DNA of 64,000 nt, from positions 10,371,623 to 10,435,622 of the forward strand of contig NC_063053.1 of NCBI RefSeq assembly GCF_018812025.1. Reading direction: 5' to 3'. The DNA comes from Megalobrama amblycephala. Taxonomy: Eukaryota; Chordata; Actinopteri; Cypriniformes; Xenocyprididae. Within the stretch, counting starts at the first letter, position 1. Every line of letters starts with the position of its first letter. Shown piece by piece: positions 49,752 to 62,600 of this stretch. The notes beneath the pieces were generated by a model. The model was not told where the DNA came from, did not search any database, and worked only from the letters and a program-made list of their open reading frames with translations. Both the position numbers and the translations under genes were made by a program.

Positions 49752-52283
49752 CTAGAAATGCAGGTGGAAAATGAACAAAAAGTACAAAAATCACCATCTT
49801 GATTATATTATAATGTTTTGTGATACATATACTATGAGCAATTACCTCTAGTCGGGTTCTGTCCACATCTCTGGGCAGTTTGGAGCGACTGCGGCTGGTT
49901 ACCTTTAGCATTTCATATGGATATACCTTAAAAGGACGCATATCAATCAGTAAAAAAGTGCACAAACTCTTATAACTCAATATCATTGTGTTCATTTTTA
50001 TTATAACAAGTTTTGTCATCTGCTGCTTTAAATGCTCAAGCTTTTTAAAGCAGGATGGATTCTGATTGGCTGTCATGTTTTTATTGTTCTTCAGGTGGAA
50101 AAAATTATTCTGAAAGTGATTCCAACGATATAATTTCTCTGTGCCTTTATAGTTGTGGTGTGGACTCTGTTATTCTTTTATTTTAGATTGATTTTTATTT
50201 CTATTGCGTCGGTGAAGTGGATTTACTTATTGTAGAGTTAACGAAAGTTATCATGAGTCATAAATGTCCAGTAGACCGGGAAGATATTAAAATTAGCAGT
50301 TCATTCATAAATCCATAAGATCTTACCTTTATGCTGTGGAAATACAAACTGGAAGACAGAATCGGAGCACAGTTCTGAAAAGGGGCGGAGCTACATAAGT
50401 CTATATCTTTATCGCTACAGTTGTCGTCCTTGGATGTAATGTAACTATATAGCCAGATTTAAGGCCCGTTCAGACCAAGTAGTTCCCTGGATGCTAAGCA
50501 GCCTAATCATTGAACTCATATTCAATATCAGATAATGTTTGCTAGTTTAATGTTACACTTGCTTTTGGTTCCAGCATATTAGGCATTGACACTCCTCTGT
50601 CCATTCTGGTGGCTGTACGGTGGCCATCATGCATGGGCTAGAAACAAATCATAGACAGAGAGAGATAATGAAGCTAGCTACTTTAATGAGCCATGACAAT
50701 TTTAATTTACATTATGTAGTTTGAATGAGTAGGCTATTACAAACTGGTAATAATATCTACGTACCTGAAACTCTGTTAAGAAGAAAAAAAAAAAAAAGAT
50801 TTGTTTTTATTTTCATTCATTAAAATGGCCAATATGAGAAAACTTTTCCACATGCATTTATACTACTTCCATAATACATAGACCAATACATACTTGACTA
50901 TTATTTGCTCTCATTACATAATTTAAGTTCAGTTAAATTAAAAGACAGATAAACTAACCTCTCATCCCACCGCACACGTCCCCATAACTGTTATACTGTG
51001 TGAAATCAGTCGACTGAGGCTGGAGAGAAATAAACATTAGGGGGAAAAAAATAAAATTGGGTTGATTACACTGGGTGAAAAAAAAAAAAAACTGGTGTGG
51101 GATTCAGTTTGACACAATTTTCACTCAGAAACTGCTAATACATTTCTCAAATAATTACAAAGAAATGGCAAGTAACACAATGAAAGAATAAAAACAGAAA
51201 CAGTATTTTCTTGTAAAATGTACTCCAATAATCTGTTTTATTTACAACTTTAAAAAATTTGTTTACAGTGTAATATCTTTTTAGTAATTACGGAAGAGGA
51301 TTAGGGCCAAGCAATAATAAAAAAAATAAAACCATCGTAAAAAAAACTCGTTAAATTTCGAGAAAAAAGTCAAAATAAAATGTTGAGAATAAAGTCATTA
51401 AATTACGAGAAAAAACCTGTTAAATTTCAAGAAAAAAGTCGAGATAAAATGTTGAGAATAAACTCGTTAAATTACGAGAAAAAACTTGTTAAATTTCGAG
51501 AAAAAAGTCGAGATAAAATGTTGAGAATAAAGTCATTAAATGACGAGAAAAAAGTTGTTAAATTACGAGAACAAATTCGTTAAATTAAGAGAAAAATATC
51601 ATTAAATTTCGAGAAAAAAGTCGAGATAAAATGTTGAGAATAAACTCATTAAATTATGAGAATAAAGTCGTTAAATTATGTTAATTTTATGTTAATATGT
51701 TTTATGTTAATTTAACAAATTTGTTCTCGTAATTTAACAACTTTTTTCTCGTAATTTAATGACTTTATTCTCAACATTTTATCTCGACTTTTTTCTTGAA
51801 ATTTAACGAGTTTTTTTCTCGTAATTTAATGAGTTTATTCTCAACATTTTATCTTGACTTTTTTCTTGAAATTTAACAACTTTTTTCTCGTAATTTAATG
51901 AGTTTATTCTCAACATTTTATCTCGACTTTTTTCTGGAAATTTAACGAGTTTTTTCTCGAAATTTAACAACTTTAATCTCGAAATGGTTTTATTTTTTTA
52001 TTATTGCTTGGCCCTAATCCTCTTCTGTAAGTAATTACTGTAGTATATTATTATTTTATATGATATTGTTATATTATATTAGTAAGTAATTTCCCACATA
52101 TACCTCAAAAGAATGCATCTTACCCGATGCAGTCCATTTCGCCCGTATCCAGGCAGTGAGCCTGTTTTAGAGGGTGAATTTTGATCTGCAATTGTAATAA
52201 CAAAGTACAAAGTCACCATGAAAAAATTGGGTTCAATAATGTACATAGATTACACACACACTCACACAATATACAACTCCCCC

Positions 52284-52354
<71 letters not shown>

Positions 52355-55300
52355 TACAGTATATATATTTTTTCTTTTTAATATGTATTTTTTAAATAAA
52401 TGTAGTATATATTTCATTCCATTATTTCTGCTTCCTTAAATCTATTTCATTCCTTAAATTCCGCATCATATTTATATTAAATGGTTAATTCACCCCAAAA
52501 TGACATTTCTGTCATTCATTACTCACCCTCAACTCGTAAGACCTTCGTTCATCTTCAGAACACAAATTAAGATATTTTTGATGAAATCCGACATTGTTAA
52601 AATAGTCAACGTGACTGCAGTGGTTCAACCTTAATGTTATGAAGCAACTAGAGTTTTTGTGTGAGCAAAAACAAAACAAAAATAACGAATTTATTCAACA
52701 AATTCGTCTCTCCCTTATCCGCTGTTTATTTTCAGTGCTTCCAGGTTCAACGTCAGAACGCCGACTAAGTATTGGCCGGCTCCTGCACCAGCAGCACATG
52801 GTTGCATCGTGCTGCTCACATGTACAGGGCTGGCCAATACGGAGTCGTTATTTTTGTTTTGTTTTTGCGCGTATAAGTATTTTCGTCGCTTCATAACATT
52901 AAAGTTGAACCACTGTAGTCACGTGGACTATTTCAATGACGTTTTTACTACTTGTCTGGACCTTGAATGTGGTAATTAGGTTGCTTTCTATGGAGGATAA
53001 AAAAACCTCTCTGATTTCATCAAAAACATCTTAATTTGTGTTCCAGAGATAAATGAAGGTCTTACGGGTGTGGAACAACATGAGGGTGAGTAATTAATGA
53101 CAGAAATTTCATTTTTGGGTGAACTAACCCTTTAATTTTCCGTTCAATCTTGAATGGCTCGCAACCCTGTTCGTCAATCATGAAGAACGTCAAGATCCAG
53201 AACATGAATGTCTAATTTTCAGTCTATTATACTGAGGAGCATTACTGCTTCCATGCTCATAGCGTTGTGCCGACAGGCTCCGTGCATGACGCTCTCGGAT
53301 CTTCTCTTTCTCCATCTCCTCTTTAAGGATCATTTTCCCCAAACCAGATTGGATCTAGAATCAGAAACATGGAGCCATTTAGACAGGAACAAGAGCTGGA
53401 CTTTGTGTTGCATCATTCTTTCAGTTCCTGACCTTGTTGAGATGTTCCTCCTGAATCTGTCTGCGTTTCTGAAGCTCCTCCTCATCCTCCTCTCTTGACC
53501 TTCTCCTCCCGTCTGATCCTGAGCATCACAACGCCAATAAAAACACATTAGTAGGAAACGTTTACACACACAAATACCTGAAATAAAGGATGGAGGGGAG
53601 AGCTAATGTAAACAGAGCAGAAAGCTATGTGAAATGCTGCTTTCTTTAGTCTGATTTTATATGATTAAACGTACTTTACATCAGGTTTTTAATATTTCCT
53701 GACACCTACAGTACATAAATGAAATGATCACTTGTGGATTACATCAAGACAGACGATTACACAGCAACACATGGACAGAAAGACAACACAAATGTTTGAA
53801 GTCAATCTCAGTATTTGGTTTTATAACTTTTTAATGTTACACTATTTTTTATGCCAATTCAGCACCAAAAGCTGTTTTCAAGGCAAGAATAGAATAATTT
53901 GAAACAACGATGAACAAATTTTACATACTCTATATAAAATATTGAATATTAAACTATTAATACCTAAATCAGGAAGAAACAACTTAATACTAGCATTAAT
54001 ACTAGCATAATACACAAGCTAATAAATCTGCTTTACATCTTGAAGGCAAGGTTGTAGTTCACCCAAAAATAAAACTTTACTCACCTTCATGTCAATACTT
54101 ATCGTATTTTCTTTCTTTAAGTGCCCATATTATGCTTTTTCGAATATTACCTTTTCACGCAGTGTGTAATATAGTAGCTGTTTGTGAATGTAAAAAGTCT
54201 TAAGTTTTAAAGATTAAAGTACACGACAAAGTTATTGTTTCCCAAAAGAAAGAATCGATTCTGAACTGCCAAAATGAGTCGTCTGTAATTCCAGACACAT
54301 ACTTACGTAACAATGTAACAAATTTGCATAATGCCAGTCTATGGTCTTCATTGGCTGCCCACAAACAATGTCTACTTTGACCCACCCTCAAACACTGTAG
54401 TTGTAGATGAGGTCTGGAAGAGTTTGGTTTGTGTTGTCGACATGTTCAGAAGACTCTGTTTTCTGTGCTGCAAATCCACTTTGGATGGATGAGTACTCGT
54501 GCTGGAATTGATACGGTAAAACCGATGCCATCATTACTGTTCGTATCACTGTGTATCAAGCACTGAGGAAGCGTCTGGAGCTGAAATTTAGATATGGTAA
54601 TGGGCGTGTTGTTTCTGACATGTGTTGTAAGGTTTAGACCAATCACAACAGACGGGGCTGTCTTACCAATCAGAGCAGAGTAGGCTCGCAGAAATGAGGG
54701 GTTTAGAGATACTGAATCTTTGAACGAACCATTTTCAGAATCTTTAAGAAATGAGGTGATGTTCAGTGTATATTATGAGAGAAAAAAAGGTGTTGTTTTT
54801 TACCTTGGACGCATGTAAACCTATTGTAGGAACTTTTAAAATAGCATAATTGGGACACTTAAAAAAAAAAAAATAAGATAGAAGATAGAATTCACAGAAG
54901 ATAGAAACTAAAAGAGGGTTGAATAAACATGAGGGCGAGTAAATGACACCAAACAGTGTCATTTACTGGGTGAACTGCCCACTGCCCCTTTAAGGTAGAA
55001 GCAATGAGACTGTGGAAACAGATGCATCATGGATGACCACAGTACCTAGGGCAGCATGGGAGATCGGGAAGGACCAGCAGTCTGTCTGTATCACTGCTGG
55101 GTAGTCTGGACCAGGGGCGTACGCTGAGGGGAATTTGGCCGATTTGATGATGTCATCAGCAGACTTGCTCTGGGCTGCAAAGGCAGCTGAATCTAGATCA
55201 ATAAACCGGGGGAGCTGGACCATCAGTGTGGCTAGACCAACATCTAACCAACAGATAGCAAAAAAAAAAAAAACGCCTGCTGCAAGCCATACTGTATCTC

Positions 55301-58300
55301 CTTGCATTCACAATATTTACTATTAGAGACTATTGGTTGTTTTCTTGCATGCTAAACATGCACAGCTATTTCATAAATCACAATAAGCCATGCAGCAATC
55401 TGACAAACCATCACTGGCTTCAGAACACATTGCATGAAGGCAGCGGGATCTGGCCTGCAAGAATCTATCTACGAATGACTATACTTTAAAGTGGTCATAT
55501 CATGAAGATCATTTCTCCTTTGAGGTAAAAGAGATTAATGTACTATGGAGGCATACAGAAATAGAAGTAAAAACGTCCTAAGTAACATTTATTATATTTT
55601 TAAATAATGGATTTTTTTTTATGGTTTTAGTCTGATATAAAATATCTATAACCCTGGTGTGTAGCACCTGCCGCTCTGCATATGATTCCAAATGATCCTA
55701 ACATTTTTAATGAGATCCCTTATAATTTTATGCTTATCTTTTTATATAATTTAGCCACACTTTTCAGTGCAGATTGTTTTGGGATGGAGAAGAATAAACT
55801 ACATTGAACTCCACAGCAAACATGCATCTCATTTCACATGCGAAGAGGGCGTTTACACACAAGGAACAATAGCAAAAAAACAAAAAAACAAAACTGTCAA
55901 CTTATAGGGCCCTATAATACACCCGGCGCAATGCGACGCAAGGCGCAGCGCAAGTGTGTTTGCTAGTTTGCGTCCGGCGCCGTTCGCGTTTTCCCGTTCA
56001 GCGCCACGTCCTTAAATTAGTAAATGCATTTGCGCCAGTTAGTGCTCCCATGGGCGTGCTGGTCTAAAAAAGAGGTGTGTTCAGGCGCATTGCTATTTTA
56101 AGGAGCTGAAAATAGACTGCGCCATAGACCAACTCAAACCTGGTCTAAAGTCTAAAGTCAATGGCGCAATATTTTTTTGTTAGAGCGCATTGGTAGAAAC
56201 TGCGCCTCTGGGCGCGTCCACAGTGCGCGTTGACTTTGCTTATTACACACAGGGATGCGCATCACACAAACATGCCAAATATTAAAAACAAAAGGATTAC
56301 AGTGTAAAAGAATATTATTGTGTAGGCTACATAAATATAAAAATGTAATGATGAATAGTCATTGCGTGTATTAGAATTAGGCTATCTATTTTCAATTCAG
56401 CCTATTACTACTTATAATGATGAACGAAATTGGCTAATTAATTGAACAATCGTGCCAATACACACACATATATATATTAACTGACTCATCGTGTGTACGC
56501 CATGTAAATAGCAATCCGCCATGGCGCGAGCGCATCTCGCTCTTAAAGGGAATGGAAGATGACACTCTGATTGGTTTATTGAACGTTACGCCCATTACTC
56601 ATTAAGAGAATAGGGACATCCCATTTCAAAAATGCGCCCCGGCGCACGGACCGTTTTTCCGTCGTTAAAATAGCAAAAGTGGATTTGGACACGCCCTGAG
56701 TGCACCTGCGCCGTGCGCTTTACACTTTGCGTTTAGATCGTTAAAATAGGGCCCATAATGTTTTAGCACCTATATTATATACTAATATAAGCGGACCTCA
56801 GAGAAAAAACAAAAACAAAATTGTGTGATATGACCCCTTTAAATGTCAATGAATTTAAGATTTGGCCTATTTATTTACTTATTCTTTTTTCAATGCTTGT
56901 TGACAAACAATAATACGAGGGTGTCAGCAACAAGCTGTCAATGTAATCATTATTTAAAAAAATAACAGATGTTACATGACTTTACATGTTTGATAATAAG
57001 GGGTCACTAAATACATTAGCAGATACCAACTTGGAGATCTAATTTAAAAATCTTGCAGTTTTTTGCAAGCTTTGTTATTGATGAATATGAATGAAAGCTC
57101 ATCAGGCACTCATCAGGAGAAGATGCTTTAATGATGAGTGGTTGATGTCAATATTTATAGTGAAATGAGCTAAGTTGAGAAGACTTCAAACAATACTTAC
57201 ATGTTTACATTGAGGTGGTGTTAAATGGCACACAAGCAGATATTAATGAGGTGGAGGGACTCACAGTTTCCAAACAAAAACAAACAAACAAAAACACAGA
57301 ATTATGGTAAAGTGACATACAAACCATACACAGTCATGGCGTGAAATATTCTGAAATTCCATAACCTTGTTAAGATTTTCTCTCAATAAGAATCTTCTGA
57401 CTGCTAGTTTGTTAAGGTAACTCAAATCAACACTGGCTGTTAGGTTACCACTGAACCGTTAAGATTTGTTTCTTTATCGATCAGGCCGTAAAAATGCCCT
57501 GCTGTTGTGAGCCAAGCAGCATTAAAGGGAACATGAACGTGCCTGTTTATTCAGTATGTTGTTTTAAATGTCATGCAGATGCTGAATAAGACTGAATACG
57601 AAAACTGACTTGAACAGTAAACAGAACAGCTAACTGCAGCTCAGCATGAGTGCATCAATACTTGCAATGATAAAACTACATAGTCATTAAGTACCAAAGT
57701 AAAAATCAGCAGGCATTTTATGAACTCAATAAGATGCAGTCGTCACAATGCAATGCTTAAAAACAGTGATTCCCAACCAGGTGTGCACATTCTTTAGCGG
57801 GTGCTTAAACATTGTCATTTTGCTGTGTTAAACTTGCAAGTCTTCATCCTATAAGTTACATCTTCTCATTAAAAACTGTACCAATGACAGTGTATTTGCT
57901 TTTGTGTGATATTTCATACTTGAGCTTCAATGACATTTTAATTTCACCACAGAAAAAATGCATATTACTTTAATTTTGTTAAATGTTCTACCTGAGTTTC
58001 ACTTTATCATTAGGTCTTTCTCAGATAAGCCTTTTTTTTATCTTCTCAAACTTGTCTTATTTTGATTCCCCTTGGACTGTGAAAACTTTACAAATTAGCT
58101 CAGGAGTCTCAATGAAGAAAGATGAAGGAACTTGGCTAAAAAGTGATAATTATAAGTGAAATATAATTAATATCCAGTATAATATGAGTTAAAAGGTTTG
58201 GTGTTGGTGACGGTGTATGATAGTACCTTAAAAGGTTAGTTCACCCTTAAATGAAAATTCTGTCATCATTTACCCTCATCTTGTTCCAAACCTGTAAAAT

Positions 58301-59580
58301 GTTCTGAGTAATTTCTATTCCTCTATTGACAGCTACACAACCACCAATTTGGTGCTTCAAAAAGTTCATAAAGAGATCGTAAAACGAATCTATATGAATT
58401 GAGCAGTTTAGTCCAAATTTTCTGAAGACTCGATCACTTTATGTGATGAAACCTCATTGGTTCTTGTGGAAGCTATAGCAAGAATTGGTTCTCGCACATC
58501 AAGTAAGCATGCTTCAGTTTCCATTTACAATAACTGATGTGTGCATTGATGAATGTTTATATGTGAATAAAAAATGAATGAATCTGTTCATCATATAAAT
58601 TGATCCAGTCTCCTCAGAAAATTTGGACTAAACTGCCCGATTCATATGGATTAGTTTTAGAATCTCTTTATGAACTTTTTGCCAAAGTGGTAGTTGCGTA
58701 GACTGTCAATAAAGGGACAGAAATCTCTCCGATTTCATTAAAATATCTTCATTTGTGTTCCGAAGATGAATGAAAGTCATATAAGTTTGAAATGACATGA
58801 GGGTGCAAATGATGACAGAATTTGATGGGGCTATGTGGGTACATATATCAAAAATGGTTGGGAAATCCTGCTTTGGTATATTATAAATCAATAGGCATGT
58901 GTCCAAATCTAATTTCTAATCATTCATCAATGTAAAAGTTAATGCGTTGACCCCTAAAAATTCTGAATGACTATACCATGCTGTTTGTAGATAGGGGGTT
59001 TTCTGTAGATGTTTACTCCTTGATCTGAAAGAAAGGAAAAAGTGAATGTTTAAAATTTTAGTTCATGATATCAGAGCTACTGGGTTTTAAAAAGAGAAAG
59101 AAAAGCAATAACACTTCCAAATGCACCGATGAACAATCTGAGAAACTGACAACTGCATCAAGCACAGTTTGGATTTTCCATAACCAAAGTAACATATAAG
59201 GTCTTTACATTTTATGAACAAAAATGTGAGTGCTGTTAGCTCGTGCAGATTCATTTCTAGCTAAACTGTCACTTTAAGACAGACATAACAACCAAACATA
59301 GAAAATATAATGAATTGTGAAAAAGTGCTTAGACACAGGGGCATGCTGGGATTGACACACAGTGGGCCACTAGAAGACTCCCAACAGTACCTGGCAGGTG
59401 AAAATGTTTAGGGGTCAGGGGGAGAGGAGGGGTGCTGGACCCTGGGGAACTCCGACCACTGGACGGCTCAGTGCCTCCAATCAGAAACAGGGTCAAAGGT
59501 CAATAGGGAGAATAGTTCAAATTAGGGCTGGGCGAAATAGCTAAAACCAATATTTTTCAGCCATTTCACAATAATTAATA

Positions 59581-59621
<41 letters not shown>

Positions 59622-62600
59622 CACACACACACTATATGTAGCCTCAATTTGACTCAGTTAAAGTTAAAAACTAATTTAAGCATTGTTTACTCTTTTTTTA
59701 ATAAATAAATATAAGAAAGATGATTTGGTCATTTATATCATCATATATATGCACAATATATGCACTTGATTATATATTATATGCACAAATGTAACAATGC
59801 CTAGTGATAAATAACAACATTTACCAACATATACACTACTGGTCAAAAGTTTGGAATAATTAATATTGCTTTGTCCTTGCTGGATAAAAGTTATTTTTTA
59901 TTTTTTAAAACTTTCCCCAAATTTTTCAATGGTAGTTTCTACAAGTTCTAATTTTTAGAGGGGATTTGGATAGGTTTTCTCTATTCTAAAACTAAACTTG
60001 GACCCTGGGGGAAATGTGCCATATTAGAAAGCGGTAAATAATCCATGAAAGAAAAAGAAATTTTGATTTGATGAAATATTCATTTGATTCTTATGAACAC
60101 AGTAGACTGATGGATACACCAGACAGGGTTCATAGCTCACCGGGTCTGTGGAAATGCTGTGGTGAGCGTGACATGGTGGGTGTGTAACTGTGGCGGCTGT
60201 AAATGGGCGAGCCGATGGAGCCCTGACTCGTCGATCTGTGGAGGATTCGTTCTCTCATGTCATAGTAACCCTGGGAAAAAAAAAAAAACAAATGCAGGGA
60301 ACATACACAGTTACAAAAATGCCATTTTTGATGATTTACTGTATTAACAAATTCTTGAATATTTAGAATGAAAACTAAACTGCAATTTATACTATAACAA
60401 AAATATTCAGTATTATTATGTAATACTTTTATTTTTGCCTGCATGCAAAATAAAACTCTAAACCTGACTTACCTCAGCAGTCGGTGTGGGTGACCTGGTC
60501 TGAAACAAAAGGGGAAATAAATAAATAAATACATACATACATATACAAAGAAAATTTTGTGAAGAAATTCACATTGTAACTGGGACACCATTAAATTGAA
60601 GAAGTGGATACACAAACTATGGGGCCGACTCTCAAAAAACCTCAGAAACAAGGCTGTGTCACGCACTGTCACTCACTCACATCCATCCATCCATCTTGAG
60701 AACCCATCTGAAGCATTAAATCATACATGGGACACAATATGGTCTCAAGGTGTTCAGGTCATGTGAATAACTTACTCTGTCATCTGGCATGGGTGAACAC
60801 TCTCTCCTGGAGCTCTGCAGCTGTTGACAGAAAGGTGTTGTGTAGGTGTTGGGATAATAAATTCCAGGTGAATGTGAATAAAGTACTACTGTAAGTGAAT
60901 AAATATCACTTTTACACAGACAGAAAAATGTAACATACTGAACACTGAGAGCTCTGTTTCAAACCCTAGTGAGCCGCATCCCTATTTACTACCTACATAT
61001 GTACCTCTAAGGCAGCATCCTATAATATACTATGATATTTTCATCTGCTGAATTAAATTTTTGCCCTTTTTCAAAGTCAAGATTTTGTTTCTAGGGTCCA
61101 CTAGAATAGGTTTTCATGCTTAAATATTTTTTTAAAAAACCCTTATTTTTCCACATATTTTTCATTGTTGCAGCACCTCATTTCCCAGTCTGTCAGTAAC
61201 GCTCTATTAAGTTCCTGTCTCTATGAAGCCCCTCCTTCCGAAAAGTGCAATGTGCTCTGATTGGTCAACCACTAAGCGAATCGTGCTTATTTCAGAAATG
61301 TCCCGCCCTTTACCATAACCATGAGTTTCAACACACTACTAACGCAACTCAACCAGGCCTCGTTACCTTTTTTTGCGTATTCCTTGGGTGGGAATTATTT
61401 ATGAGGGATACTGTGAAGGGTTCGTTCCAGGAAGAAAACTCAAGACTACACTCGAGGCATTTCAGGGAGTTCAGAAACAGTGTGCACTGATATAGAGAAT
61501 AACTCCCTTTGTAGTGACTTTGTGATATGTAAGTTTGCAGACCCATACTTAAATAGGACCTACAGTATTTAAGTATATGCAATGCTGCTGTAGAATTTGC
61601 ATATAATTTTGCAGCCTACCTTTTGAACCAGTCTACACATCAGGAGCATGTCACCTATGATGCTGTCTAGACAGAACGGTCTCTAGGGTTTGGAAGAGAG
61701 CTTCTTTTTGATTTATTTTTACCTCTCCCACACTCTCTCTCTCCTCTGACTCATCCAGTGTGGTGGTGTAAAGTGGCTCATAGTGGATTAAATCTGGACG
61801 CTCAATGTCATAAATGGCTTTGACCTTGGGAATGGCTGCTAAATCCCTGTAATCAAGGATCTCATTGTCTACTTTTGCCTAGAGGGAAACACAAACACAG
61901 ACAGGGAGTCACACAGATATCTGAATTTCTACATGACAGCAGTGAAAATATAAAGTTCAATAAAAAGCCTCTCTCAGACCAATCAAAGGGTCTGATCATG
62001 AGAATTAAAAAAAAAGAAGCAAAATGCCACTTGAGGCTGTATGTTATAGTGATTTTATCACAGTTATTGCTTTAATAAGTTAACTGTTATTTATATTTCA
62101 ACACTGCTGTCAGAATTCACAACGTGTCATGCCGGTTGTAGTAATGATAAGGAGAAGGATCTATCTGCAGCAGTTTGAAGAACTAGAAACAAAACACTCT
62201 TCATTAATCACACAAGCAGGTATAATGCAACAATGAAGTGAATAAAACATAGATCTTAAATACACAGACCAAACCAATCAACAAAATGAAATAAAAGGTG
62301 CCCAATTTAATCAAACAATGAATAACCAAGGTAACTAACTGAAAACACAGGAAACTGAACTAAACTAGTGCAAACCCACCCAAACATACAAAGAACACGG
62401 ATAAACCCAGACACAATGATAGGAAAGAGTGCTATCTATGAGGACTTCTATCTGTTTTAACATCCTAAGCCAATTTATAACATTGTAAAGTTCAATGAAA
62501 TGCACAATTAAAGATATTTGTTGAGTAATCAGCATTAAAAGTCTCATGCTTCCCAAAGCTGCATTTTTTGATCAAAAACACAGTAAAACAGTAATATTGT

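Noticed and set aside
50563..50580. GT donor 4 nt downstream of the GC donor of ablim1 exon 14
   Set aside because: It would shift the frame and cause an early stop in the headpiece exon.
53330..53569. 79-codon minus frame spanning ablim1 exon 9 and intron
   Set aside because: It reads exon 9 in the wrong frame. The correct frame, set by the splice phases, gives the charged abLIM helix.
55135..55326. 63-codon + frame opposite ablim1 exon 8
   Set aside because: Antisense shadow of a confirmed exon.
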